NCBI RefSeq assembly: GCF_016584105.1
Contig: NZ_NRSM01000014.1
Coordinates: 33,007-97,006 of the forward strand
DNA length: 64,000 nt
Reading direction: 5' to 3'
Origin: Ectothiorhodospira shaposhnikovii
GTDB lineage: Bacteria; Pseudomonadota; Gammaproteobacteria; Ectothiorhodospirales; Ectothiorhodospiraceae
The translations under genes and the position numbers were made by a program. Of the stretch, positions 38,156 to 46,451 are shown one piece after another (positions within the stretch are counted from its first letter, which is position 1; the number at the start of each line of letters is the position of its first letter). The notes below the pieces were generated by a model, which was not told the DNA's origin, did not search any database, and saw only the letters and a list, made by a program, of their open reading frames with translations.

Positions 38156-39063
38156 CGGGATGCGATCTCGTGCATGGCCTTGTCGATGCCCGGATACAGG
38201 AACTCATACCCCGCCTCCAGCAACTTGTCGCCGGCGATGGTCTGGGAGTCCAGCACCACCGTGGACATCTCCCCCAGGGCCGTGCGCAGCATGAAGGCCG
38301 GCGCCGCCACCACCGCGGGACGGCCCAGGGCATGGCCCAGGGATCTGGAGAACTCCCGGTTGCTCACCGGCTCCGGCGCCACCGCATTGTAGACACCGAA
38401 CATGGCGTCATCGGTCAGGGCACGATTGATGACACCGACCACATCTTCCAGGTGAATCCAGCTCATGATCTGACTACCGTCGGAAACGGGGCCGCCCAGT
38501 CCCATCTTGAACACCGGCAGCAGTTTCGCGATCACGCCACCGTCCCGCCCCAGCACCACGCCGAAGCGCAGGATCACCACACGACTGCGGGGATTGAGAT
38601 GGCCGGCCTCCTCTTCCCACTGACGGCAGATATCCGGCAGGAATCCGTCACCAGGCTCGCTGTCCTCGGTCAGACGATCCGGCAGGTTGACCGGGTAATA
38701 ACCGATGGCGGAGGCGGAGACCAGCACCTTGCACTGGGGGGCATGTTCGTTGAGACCTTCCACCAGTTGCCGGGTGGGCTCGATGCGTGAATTGAAGATG
38801 CGTTTCTTCTGCTCCGGACTCCAGCGGCGGCTGGCCAGACTCTCCCCCACCAGATTCACCGCCCCGTCCACTCCCTCGAAGGCCTCATCCGGTATGGAGG
38901 AACGGGTATCCCACTGGATGAACTGACAGCCCGCTGTCCCAAGCCTGCGCCGGGCGCCGGACACATTGCGGGTCAGCACCACGCATTCATAGTCCTGGGA
39001 AACCAGGCGCCTGATCAGATGGGACCCCACAAAGCCAGTGCCCCCGGTGATGAGGATTTTCAT
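38152..39063 (-). CDS. yfcH: TIGR01777-type NAD-dependent epimerase, YfcH-like
   Basis: A 303-residue extended-SDR protein. The Rossmann motif is MKILITGGTGFVGSHLIRRL; NLVGESLASRRWSPEQKKRIFNSRI and LVSASAIGYYP are characteristic of the YfcH/TIGR01777 family, as is the C-terminal domain after GVYNAVAPEPVSNREF. The family is linked to cell division inhibition in older annotation, but the substrate is not known. It probably forms a unit with the overlapping membrane protein downstream. Confidence 0.9.
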   Translation of the reverse strand: MKILITGGTGFVGSHLIRRLVSQDYECVVLTRNVSGARRRLGTAGCQFIQWDTRSSIPDEAFEGVDGAVNLVGESLASRRWSPEQKKRIFNSRIEPTRQLVEGLNEHAPQCKVLVSASAIGYYPVNLPDRLTEDSEPGDGFLPDICRQWEEEAGHLNPRSRVVILRFGVVLGRDGGVIAKLLPVFKMGLGGPVSDGSQIMSWIHLEDVVGVINRALTDDAMFGVYNAVAPEPVSNREFSRSLGHALGRPAVVAAPAFMLRTALGEMSTVVLDSQTIAGDKLLEAGYEFLYPGIDKAMHEIASR

Positions 39064-39109
39064 GCCTTCTCCATTCGATCAGTCAGTGGCCCGACAGGAC
39101 GCTTCCCCG

Positions 39110-39271
39110 TCAGTCCTGTTTTTGGTTGTCGGATGTCTTCTGTTCCTCGGCCCGGCGGCGGTCCCGCTCCTCCCGATCCCGACGCAGGGAGCCAAATTGC
39201 CAGATGGCAAAAGCCACCACCGCGCCGATGATCAGCAGGCCTTCAAACATCTTGAACGTCGAGGCTTCCAC
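39110..39271 (-). CDS. Small single-span membrane protein
   Basis: A 53-residue protein starting at a GTG with GGAGG six bases upstream: VEASTFKMFEGLLIIGAVVA, then a charged tail LRRDREERDRRRAEEQKTS. One membrane helix (about residues 8-26) and a highly charged cytoplasmic C-terminus are all that can be seen. The longer open frame upstream has no ribosome-binding site. No function is known to me. Confidence 0.6.
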   Translation of the reverse strand: MEASTFKMFEGLLIIGAVVAFAIWQFGSLRRDREERDRRRAEEQKTSDNQKQD

Positions 39272-39369
39272 GGTATGTCCTCCGGTCTTGGGGGCCACGG
39301 GTACGGGCCACGCCCCATGGTCTGAAAAACTACGCCGGGAACCGCACCCGGTCAACCGGTGGGCGTGCC

Positions 39370-39750
39370 TCAGTCCTTGCCCTTGAGCAGATCCCCCAGG
39401 GCCGCAAAGGGGTTATGGGTAGCCTCCTTGCCGGTGCCGCCGGCGCCCGCCCCACCCCCGTGGCCAGACATGGCCTCGGTCAGACGCTGATGCTCGTTGT
39501 CGTGGCAGTACACGCACAGCAGCTCCCAGTTGGAACCATCCTGGGGATTGTTGTCGTGATTGTGATCCCGATGATGCACCGTCAGTTCACGGACATTGCC
39601 GTGATCGAAGGTACGCCCGCAACGTCCGCAGACCCAGGGGTACATCTTCAGGGCCTTGGCCCGGTAACCCTGCTCCCGCGCCGCCTGTTCCTTGTGGCTG
39701 TTGGCCACGATCTGATCCAGACGCTGTCTGGAGGATGAATTAGACGCCAT
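39370..39750 (-). CDS. yajD: YajD-like HNH nuclease
   Basis: A 126-residue zinc-binding HNH protein. CGRCGRTFD and CVYCHDNEHQ give two C-x2-C zinc knuckles around the HNH core LTVHHRDHNHDNNPQDGSNWELLC. YajD proteins are widespread and uncharacterised. A Gly/Ala-rich low-complexity stretch (SGHGGGAGAGGTG) precedes the C-terminal FAALGDLLKGKD. Start at the ATG giving MASNSSSRQRLDQIVANSHK, as in the family. Confidence 0.9.
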   Translation of the reverse strand: MASNSSSRQRLDQIVANSHKEQAAREQGYRAKALKMYPWVCGRCGRTFDHGNVRELTVHHRDHNHDNNPQDGSNWELLCVYCHDNEHQRLTEAMSGHGGGAGAGGTGKEATHNPFAALGDLLKGKD

Positions 39751-39784
39751 CTCACACCTCGAAAAAACCTGAAAATCCCTGCCG

Positions 39785-41509
39785 TCAGCGATCCCGATCC
39801 GGGCCTGCCGCCGGCTCGGGACGCCCCATGCCCAGCATACGCCAGATCCAGCCATCCGGGCGATTGTCACCGGTCACAAGATAGCGCAGGGCCTGCTGAT
39901 CACGCAGCAGATGATGTAGATAGTCCGCGGCACGGGGGCGGCCGCAGAGCAGGAGCCGATCGCCCTGTTCGATGAGGGTGTCCTCCGATGGCGTCAATCT
40001 CTCTTCTCCTCCCCGGCAAAGCATCAGGGGCACGCAGTTGAGGATCGCATAGCGTGCCTGACCAGCCTCCAGCAATTGCCCCAAGGTGACCGGATGGCCT
40101 TCACGGATCAGGGCATGCAGCGCAGGCGCCCCCTTGGCCGTGACGTGTACCCGCCAGACTTCGGGCACCCGCTCGTCTGTCACCCCGCTGATCCGGCTAA
40201 GGAGTTCATTGGCCCAGGCTTCACCCCGACCCAGGCTCAGCAGCAGAAAACGGGCCAGCAGGGGATTGCCCAGATGGGCCAGTATGGACTCCACGATCAT
40301 CTCGCTGGAGCGCATGACCAGAGCCGGCCGTGCCGCATCGAACAGGTCCTGATTGTCGCAATGATTCTGACGGGCAATCATGAACAGATCCGGCTTCAGG
40401 TCCCGGGCCGTCATGATCACGGAGAGGTTGTTGGTGTCCTGCTCCGTCCCGGCCACCAGTCCCACGGCCTGATCAATTCCGGCAAGACGCAGGGTGTCCG
40501 CTTCGGTGCCGCGCCCCTCCACGCAGGGGCCGTCACATCCGGCACGGGAGGGATCGATCTCGATCACCACCGTGCTCAATCCCTGCGCCACCATGGCCCG
40601 CCGCACCGCCTTGCCGAAGCGCCCGAACCCCACCAGAATCCAGGTGCCCCTGGGGGGATGCACCGGTTCCTGCAGAGGGGAGCCGGGTACGCTGGTCAGC
40701 CATTCACGCAACAGATACAGCCCCGGTGATCGCAGGGCCAGTCCAAGGCGCTCACCAAAGGCATCGAAGGGGTTGATGATGTGATCGGTGCCGAAAGAGG
40801 CCATATTGTCCTCGGTGGACCGGGTATGGGCGCGGCAGATCACCGGCAACTCCGGGTTGAGCAGCTTGCTGGTGATGGCGATCTTGAGATTGGCTTCCTC
40901 GTCGTCGGTCAGGGCCACCACCCCCCGGCACAGGGGATGCAGGAGCCCCGCGGCCTTGAGATGGCGCGAGACGCTGGCATCCCCCAACAGCCCCGGCACA
41001 TGCAGGGTCAGGTCCGCCAGTTCCAGATCATTGATGCGATCCGGGTCGTAGTCGATCACCACCGCATGACGCCCCCGCTGCACCATGGCCCGAACCAGCA
41101 TGGAGCCGGTATCACCATGGCCGCAGACGATGTAAAACGGCTCCTTCATACGCCGCACGGCCCGGTCAAGGGCATGTGAACCGAGGGCCTGTCTGAAGGC
41201 CGGGTCCTGGATCAGGGTGAGGATCTTGCCGATGGCATAGAGCCAGGCGACGATGGTGAGATAAATGCTGAAAGTGACCCACATCCGCTGGGCATCGGTA
41301 AAGGCATGGGGCACCTCACCGAAACCGGTGGTGGTGGCGGTGTAGCTGAGGAAGTAGAAGGCGTGGAAGATGCTCATGCGCCAGGGTTCGCCCTGGTCGT
41401 CCATCCCCGGGATCAGCAGCAGGCCGACACCGGACACCGTATACGCCCCGATCAGCACCAGCAACGGGGTACGCATGCGCCGCAGGAACAGGAAGATGAC
41501 CTTATTCAT
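39785..41509 (-). CDS. Potassium channel protein with tandem TrkA-N (RCK) domains
   Basis: A 574-residue membrane protein. Two membrane helices (about residues 17-36 and 74-96) flank a pore loop TATTTGFGEVPH that stands where TVGYGD is usual. Two cytoplasmic RCK domains follow: one with VCGHGDTGSMLVRAMVQRGRHAVVIDYD, a second with LVGFGRFGKAVRRAMVAQGLSTVVIEID. TrkA-C-like segments come between and after. It probably conducts K+ under control of nucleotides or ions binding the RCK domains. The DUF6394-like gene lies 20 bases upstream on the same strand and is likely a partner. Confidence 0.85.
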   Translation of the reverse strand: MNKVIFLFLRRMRTPLLVLIGAYTVSGVGLLLIPGMDDQGEPWRMSIFHAFYFLSYTATTTGFGEVPHAFTDAQRMWVTFSIYLTIVAWLYAIGKILTLIQDPAFRQALGSHALDRAVRRMKEPFYIVCGHGDTGSMLVRAMVQRGRHAVVIDYDPDRINDLELADLTLHVPGLLGDASVSRHLKAAGLLHPLCRGVVALTDDEEANLKIAITSKLLNPELPVICRAHTRSTEDNMASFGTDHIINPFDAFGERLGLALRSPGLYLLREWLTSVPGSPLQEPVHPPRGTWILVGFGRFGKAVRRAMVAQGLSTVVIEIDPSRAGCDGPCVEGRGTEADTLRLAGIDQAVGLVAGTEQDTNNLSVIMTARDLKPDLFMIARQNHCDNQDLFDAARPALVMRSSEMIVESILAHLGNPLLARFLLLSLGRGEAWANELLSRISGVTDERVPEVWRVHVTAKGAPALHALIREGHPVTLGQLLEAGQARYAILNCVPLMLCRGGEERLTPSEDTLIEQGDRLLLCGRPRAADYLHHLLRDQQALRYLVTGDNRPDGWIWRMLGMGRPEPAAGPDRDR

Positions 41510-41529
41510 GGGGCCGTCCTCGACGCCGA

Positions 41530-41913
41530 CTAGCGGCGCAGATTCACGGTGTCGATGATGACCAGTACCACCGATACGATATTGGCCAGAAGGGCCCCCG
41601 CCGCCAGGGAAACGATGCTGGCCATCATCACTGCGTCCACGCCCGTGGCACTGACATGGGCCGCGTAGGCCCACACCACCCCGGCCACCAGCAACTGCAG
41701 CACGGCCACCAGCGAACTGGCCAGCAGCAGCGCCCCGGTCTGGGTGCGGTCACCGAACTTGAGCACGGTGGCGATGAGATTCACCACGATTACCGCCAGC
41801 AGCTCATAGCTGTGGTGATGATCCGGATTGTCGAACTCTCCCAGGACGAAGCCGAAGTTCAGGGTCAGGGCCAGAAGGATGAAAAAGCTGAAGACGACTT
41901 TTTCCAGGGACAT
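41530..41913 (-). CDS. Small polytopic membrane protein (DUF6394-like)
   Basis: A 127-residue protein with four membrane segments (about residues 5-26, 37-52, 60-88 and 95-122). It opens MSLEKVVFSFFILLALTLNFGFVLGEFDNP and contains a HHHSYELLAV segment. I recall this as the DUF6394 family, found beside TrkA-domain channels in related bacteria, but am not certain of the number. Position immediately upstream of the channel suggests a channel accessory role. Confidence 0.75.
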   Translation of the reverse strand: MSLEKVVFSFFILLALTLNFGFVLGEFDNPDHHHSYELLAVIVVNLIATVLKFGDRTQTGALLLASSLVAVLQLLVAGVVWAYAAHVSATGVDAVMMASIVSLAAGALLANIVSVVLVIIDTVNLRR

Positions 41914-41942
41914 GTGTTCTCCAAATCAATGGCATGGAACGA

Positions 41943-42848
41943 TCAGATTTCCAGCAAACTTTCGTTGGCACAAGCCTCCAGAAAACGCTCCATGCTCTCG
42001 GCCGCCCCATCAGTCAACCACAGGAAGACACGCCGGCGATCGGATGGATCACGCTCCTTCCGAACCAAGCCTCTGTTGACCAGATCCTCCACATGACGAA
42101 GGGCTGTCGTCAACGGGATCCCCGAACCGACCGCCAGGCTGGAAACATAGTCAGGCCGGTTAGCCAGCCGGGCAATCATCAGATCAACCAGAATATTCCA
42201 GGTTGCTCCAGAACACAGCTCCGGATCAAAAAAATGCGTCCGCAACGTCCTGGCCTCCGCTGACTTTTTCAGAATGCGGCTGACCCCGGCGCTGGCCAGT
42301 GCATTCTCACGCTCGCCCACGCCCATGCGGCGTGGGCCTTCGGGTGGAACCGGATCAATTTCCTCTTTTTCAGAATAGAGATAGCGCAGACGCGACTCAA
42401 TCTTACTGAGCTGACCTTGCGTGATGCTCAGAACCTCCTTGAGCTGACGTTTTTCCAGGTCCCGTCGCAGGGCGCGGCGTACTGCCTTGATGAATTCCTG
42501 CTCACGGAATGGTTTGAAAAGAAAATCCACCGCTTCCATGCGAAGGGCATCCTGTACCTGATCTATCGAGGCATATCCGCTCATGAATATGATCTCGGCC
42601 CGTTCGTCCCCCTGGGAATTGGAGAGCGCCCTAACCAGATCCATACCATTCCACTCCGGCATGCGAACGTCGGAAACCAGCACTCGTATCGAGCGGTCTT
42701 CCTTGAGCATGGACAGCGCCTTGCCTGGATCCAGGGTAGTCAATGGTATGAAGCCTGCTCTGCGAATCATGATGCCAAGCTCTTCCAGAATCCCTGATTC
42801 ATCATCCAGAACCAGCACTTTACTCGATTCCAATGTTTCGTAATCCAC
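41943..42848 (-). CDS. Response regulator with MarR-like winged-helix output
   Basis: A 301-residue regulator. The receiver domain is intact: LVLDDESGI, acceptor Asp near residue 60 in LVSDVRMPEWNGMDL, MSGYAS, and FLFKPF. A coiled linker (RRDLEKRQLKEVLSITQGQLSKIE) precedes a winged helix-turn-helix of MarR style: VSSLAVGSGIPLTTALRHVEDLVNRGLVRKERDPSDRRRVFLWLT. It probably controls local transcription in response to a kinase. GTG start with AGGGGG six bases upstream. It faces away from the small-protein/helicase operon, so the region 42849-43136 may be its target. Confidence 0.88.
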   Translation of the reverse strand: MDYETLESSKVLVLDDESGILEELGIMIRRAGFIPLTTLDPGKALSMLKEDRSIRVLVSDVRMPEWNGMDLVRALSNSQGDERAEIIFMSGYASIDQVQDALRMEAVDFLFKPFREQEFIKAVRRALRRDLEKRQLKEVLSITQGQLSKIESRLRYLYSEKEEIDPVPPEGPRRMGVGERENALASAGVSRILKKSAEARTLRTHFFDPELCSGATWNILVDLMIARLANRPDYVSSLAVGSGIPLTTALRHVEDLVNRGLVRKERDPSDRRRVFLWLTDGAAESMERFLEACANESLLEI

Positions 42849-42892
42849 TCAGCCCCCCTGAACACCGACAACTCACGGCGCGGCGTACCATT

Positions 42893-43090
42893 ATGCTAAA
42901 GAAAAAAACCACCAAATTATCAATCAATCTGGAAATTTTAACGAACACAAGAGATTCACTGACAGCAGCGGCGGCATTCATTAGATCCAGAATTGCAGCA
43001 TCTCAAGACACATCTCTGGAGGAAGGTGCTCTACACGCAATCCAACCCCATCAACCACTCCAAAATGGAGTCATTTTTATTTCACTTTAA
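42893..43090 (+). CDS. Possible small basic protein (doubtful)
   Basis: An open frame of 65 residues starting MLKKKTTKLSINLEILTNTR, Lys-rich at the start and without membrane segment. No ribosome-binding site precedes the ATG and the base composition is AT-rich like the rest of the spacer. It could be a leader peptide or simply non-coding; I give it low confidence. Confidence 0.25.
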   Translation: MLKKKTTKLSINLEILTNTRDSLTAAAAFIRSRIAASQDTSLEEGALHAIQPHQPLQNGVIFISL

Positions 43091-43136
43091 CTCCCACTAC
43101 CGGCAACCTGAAAGCTCGGAAGTGAAGGAACAGGCC

Positions 43137-43430
43137 ATGAACCATCAAGTACACCATCCCATCAGGGAGTATCACCAAGTCGCCTCATTGCCAGTCCGGC
43201 GTGAACCGGGACCGCTTCAGGTCAATCTCATACTTCTCAATCCAGCAGCGCTCCCTGACTCGGGAGCCTGCGTGCCTGCCGGCACCAATTCGGTGCCCCC
43301 ACAGCAAAGACTGGAACGACTGGATAACATGCTGGATACCCTGACAGGGCTGGCTCTTCTTTCGATTTCAATCAGCATATTGACCCTCATCGTGACTTGG
43401 AGCGCCTGGATTTCCATGCGGTTCATATAA
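43137..43430 (+). CDS. Small protein with C-terminal membrane anchor
   Basis: A 97-residue protein beginning MNHQVHHPIREYHQVASLPV, with AAGGA upstream. The first 60 residues are polar and Pro-rich; residues 72-92 (LTGLALLSISISILTLIVTW) form one strong hydrophobic helix close to the C-terminus, so it is likely tail-anchored. I recognise no family. It is the first well-supported gene of the rightward unit and ends two bases before the start of the Cas3-like gene, implying co-translation. Its job could be to place that protein at the membrane, which is inference. Confidence 0.6.
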   Translation: MNHQVHHPIREYHQVASLPVRREPGPLQVNLILLNPAALPDSGACVPAGTNSVPPQQRLERLDNMLDTLTGLALLSISISILTLIVTWSAWISMRFI

Positions 43431-43432
43431 AA

Positions 43433-45292
43433 ATGACTGTCATGGACAACATGACCAAAGCCCCCTCCGTTAAGTCCGGCCGGATTCAGGTTTCTTCTCC
43501 GAAGACATTTTTCAATACAGGATTCCGTTCTCTGACAGGGTTCATTCCATATCCCTGGCAGTACCGCCTTTTTCAGGCGCTGATCCAGGGTAAACCACCG
43601 GGCAGGATTGACATCCCCTCCGCCTGTGGCAAGAGCGCCGTTCCCACCATATGGGTTTTGGCCGCATCCTATGACGGCCTCATGGCGACCGGCCATGTTC
43701 CAAGGCATTTCGTCCTGTTTCGCAACACCTTCAACGGCACGGACCGGGAAACCGAAAATGCCATCGCCATTGCAAAAATACTGACCACTGAAAATCTCGC
43801 CTTGGCAGCGAATACCTCATTGACTCCAGTACTGACCGGACTAAGCGTCAGTTTGAGACAACAAGGCACCCCTCCGCTGATCATCAGGGAAATTTTCCCT
43901 TACACCATTCCAAAGCACTTCGATCGTTTCCAGGAATCACCCAGCATTACCTTGCTGGACATGCCGGACTGGATGGAAAGTGGGCATGCTGAGTACCAGC
44001 CCACGCCATCAAGCCATCTGGATCACGTACTGCAGAATCAGGCATCTTGTTCCGCCTTGCTTTATTTTCCATCCGGACATTTCATTCAAAGATCCGAAAA
44101 CAACAATGAGAGAAGTCACATCAACCCCATACTGACCCTTGATGAAGATGATCTTTCCTCATGCCATATACGCCGACGAGCAGCAACCCCAAGAACCATC
44201 ATAGAAGAATCATGCAGCCGGGATCATCTGTTTAAGCACATCATCCAGCATGCATTGTCATTTCAAGATTCCCGCAAGACCATTTTGATCTGCCTGAACG
44301 ACACGGATATTGCCGATAAAATAACACGGCATCTCTCCAGCATCATCGGCAAGTCGCGTGTCAAGATGATCTCATCCAATCAACGAAACCACGAGAGATC
44401 AGAGATTCTTGGAAACACCTACTTTCAATCCCTGTTCATGCACAGGTCAGCCTTCATCACAGAGACACATTACCTGATTTGTGTGGATCAAAGACACCAG
44501 ATTGGCGATTTCGACGTAGATGCGGGTATCTTTGAGCATATCTCCGATACCGGTCAAAATTGGCGCCTTGCCAGAATCAATCGAAGCGGACGGCGTATAG
44601 AAGGAAAGGTCGTGTTTCTGCGCTGCCCTCCCCACCAGACACCTGCCGACGGCGCATCGTTGACAACCCTGGTCTGGCGGGAGCGCATTCCACCAGATCG
44701 CGACATGGACAAATGGCTGGGGTATTTCCCCATCAGGCACGAAGAGTGCCTCCGGATACCGGTCATCCAGGCGGTAACCTTTCTGCGGACCAGGCGTCAC
44801 ACCATGTCGGGACGCGGTATCACAGTGGTTGGCCACCAAGGCAACCTCCACGGCATCCATGAGATCGCAGAACTCATCCGTACTCCCGCCCTTCTGCGTG
44901 ACCATGTTGTGATTCTGCCCTCTGACGCTGGGGGACTGGATGGCGGCCTTCTGTCAACGGCGAGCGAATCACGGGCCGAGGACCTGGCCGATGTCGACAA
45001 CATCCGTGAACGCTGGACCCTGTATCGGAGAGGGCGTCACTGGCATGCCCGGCGGGTACAGTCGCATTTTCCACATCAGACCCTTCCGCTGGGAGACTCC
45101 AGCCAACAGCAGGCCATGCGCGCACTGGAAAACAAAACCGGACTGCAAATGGTTCATCAACTGCCGTGTATTCCTTCCGCACTGCATCTGGCCGGCAGCG
45201 TCAACCTGGCCTTCGATACCTGGCTTGTCCATCCGCGTATTACACCCAATCCTGAGTTGCCATCATGCCTGCACACGACCTCAACATACTGA
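43433..45292 (+). CDS. Degenerate solo Cas3-like helicase (type I-G/I-U lineage)
   Basis: A 619-residue SF2-helicase-derived protein that follows type I-G (formerly I-U) Cas3 from end to end. Residues 33-48 (SLTGFIPYPWQYRLFQ) and 60-71 (DIPSACGKSAVP) correspond to its Q-region and Walker A; GKS is kept. The second domain shows ILICLNDTDIADKI (284-297), a motif V region VDQRHQIGDFDVDAG (351-365) and a motif VI region WRLARINRSGRR (377-388) where Cas3 has QRFGRLNR. LVWRERIP (413-420) and LPSDAGGLDG (495-504) match the accessory domain. No clear DEAH box and no C-terminal HD domain are visible. No CRISPR or cas genes are near. Start uncertain among ATGs at 43433, 43442 and 43451. Confidence 0.6.
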   Translation: MTVMDNMTKAPSVKSGRIQVSSPKTFFNTGFRSLTGFIPYPWQYRLFQALIQGKPPGRIDIPSACGKSAVPTIWVLAASYDGLMATGHVPRHFVLFRNTFNGTDRETENAIAIAKILTTENLALAANTSLTPVLTGLSVSLRQQGTPPLIIREIFPYTIPKHFDRFQESPSITLLDMPDWMESGHAEYQPTPSSHLDHVLQNQASCSALLYFPSGHFIQRSENNNERSHINPILTLDEDDLSSCHIRRRAATPRTIIEESCSRDHLFKHIIQHALSFQDSRKTILICLNDTDIADKITRHLSSIIGKSRVKMISSNQRNHERSEILGNTYFQSLFMHRSAFITETHYLICVDQRHQIGDFDVDAGIFEHISDTGQNWRLARINRSGRRIEGKVVFLRCPPHQTPADGASLTTLVWRERIPPDRDMDKWLGYFPIRHEECLRIPVIQAVTFLRTRRHTMSGRGITVVGHQGNLHGIHEIAELIRTPALLRDHVVILPSDAGGLDGGLLSTASESRAEDLADVDNIRERWTLYRRGRHWHARRVQSHFPHQTLPLGDSSQQQAMRALENKTGLQMVHQLPCIPSALHLAGSVNLAFDTWLVHPRITPNPELPSCLHTTSTY

Positions 45293-45825
45293 TTATCACC
45301 CGCCACGGTCAAACCTTGGGCCCTGTAGCCTCAGCCTTGTTCCGAGAAACGACCACCTTATCCAGTCAGGCTAAGGTCACCTCCGCGGCCACGATCCCTT
45401 CACACACCCTGGCACCTTCCATTCCCATGGCCAGAACGCTGTCCAAGGTAGGCATCAAACTCGAAAATTATTCAAGCATTCCGCTTACCCGTGAACTGGT
45501 GGATTCCAGTTCCCACATGCTGGCCCAGGACGATCTTCTTGCCCGCGAGTTGATCAAAAGTTTTCCCGAAGCCAGATCCAGGATCTATTTGTTAAACGAG
45601 TGGAGCCTGAGAGACATCGTTGAACCTGATCTTTCAGACCCACAGCAGATTGTGGAAACCATCACCGTTCTATCTGAAGCCATCGGCGGCTGGTGTTCCG
45701 CATTCAACCGGGAAGACCGTCAGCCCGAACCGCTTCTGAACGAACCGAATCGTCAGAAAGAACCCGGACTCATGACTCGCAGTAACGATCACAACCTCAG
45801 ACAGAACAATCCAGGAAGTCACTAG
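45265..45825 (+). CDS. Degenerate low-molecular-weight phosphatase-like protein
   Basis: A 186-residue protein whose order of elements follows the LMW protein-tyrosine phosphatase/arsenate reductase fold: an N-terminal strand and loop ILIITRHGQTLGPVASALF, then VTSAAT, ARTLSKVGIKLENYSSIPLT, a helix ending ELIKSFPEARSRIYLLNEW, and DIVEPDLSDP. In active enzymes the loop is C-x5-R-S; here Thr12 replaces the Cys and Leu18 the Arg, so phosphatase chemistry is not expected. The C-terminal 40 residues are polar and probably disordered. The gene overlaps the Cas3-like gene by 28 bases, implying coupled translation, and meets the convergent regulator gene end to end. Confidence 0.55.
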   Translation: MPAHDLNILIITRHGQTLGPVASALFRETTTLSSQAKVTSAATIPSHTLAPSIPMARTLSKVGIKLENYSSIPLTRELVDSSSHMLAQDDLLARELIKSFPEARSRIYLLNEWSLRDIVEPDLSDPQQIVETITVLSEAIGGWCSAFNREDRQPEPLLNEPNRQKEPGLMTRSNDHNLRQNNPGSH

Positions 45826-46451
45826 ATCGTCACAGGAGGAAGCACGCCTTCCTCGCAGATGGCGTTACAGATTTCCTCAAGATTTCCTGCAGGAACCAGG
45901 GTGGCAAGGAGTTCCTTGGCCTCGCCAGATGAAATCTGGCCGCTACTGGAATCGATTTGCGCGCCCAGACGTTCATCGAACAGGCGACGCCTGAGACGAG
46001 TCAATGCGGCAGCCCTAAGGATTGCCTCACGCAGGTCTGCCATCGTCACGGGTTTCAGTAGAAAATCATCCACTTTCTTGCGGAAAATACGCCGAATGAA
46101 GTCCTGGCTGACCTCGCCGGTCATCGCAATCATTGCGGGCGGCACACGTTGCCGCTCCTGGCAAAAACGTCTGATGTCGTCGATCAGAAGAAACCCATCT
46201 CTTTTAGGCATCATCAAATCAATCAGCATGCAGTCAGGATCCACACCGGAACTGAACAAGGACAATGCCTCATCCGGTGAATCCGCGGAAAGACTGTCGA
46301 TACCTCGACGCTGCAGGTCCGAGATTACCTCCTGTCGAATCCCGATCTCGTCATCCACCACAAGCACCCGCAAGGGGGCTTTCGCGGCAACTGCAGAGGA
46401 ATCTTGACTAGTAAGCATTGTGCAATGCTTGTCTTCCTGTACCAGCATCAC
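45822..46451 (-). CDS. Response regulator with uncharacterised C-terminal domain
   Basis: A 209-residue regulator. The receiver domain is intact: VVDDE (Asp33-Asp34), acceptor Asp78 in LIDLMMPKRDG, Thr111, and Lys133 in FLLKP. The C-terminal 75 residues (AILRAAALTRLRRRLFDERL to the end LPPVTI) form a helical domain unlike standard outputs, but shared with the protein at 62246-62857. Overlapping GTG (46451) and ATG (46448) starts sit on the stop of the upstream regulator gene, so both are coupled. Signal output may be protein-protein rather than DNA binding. Confidence 0.85.
   Translation of the reverse strand: MMLVQEDKHCTMLTSQDSSAVAAKAPLRVLVVDDEIGIRQEVISDLQRRGIDSLSADSPDEALSLFSSGVDPDCMLIDLMMPKRDGFLLIDDIRRFCQERQRVPPAMIAMTGEVSQDFIRRIFRKKVDDFLLKPVTMADLREAILRAAALTRLRRRLFDERLGAQIDSSSGQISSGEAKELLATLVPAGNLEEICNAICEEGVLPPVTI

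Noticed and set aside
42993..43136. Longer version of the small anchored protein starting near 42993.
   Set aside because: The ATG at 43137 has a ribosome-binding site; the upstream part has none and overlaps another doubtful frame.
45265..45825. ITRHGQT near the N-terminus looks like the RHG motif of histidine phosphatases.
   Set aside because: The rest of the protein follows the LMW-phosphatase layout, no second histidine-phosphatase motif is seen, and the segment lines up with the degenerate P-loop.
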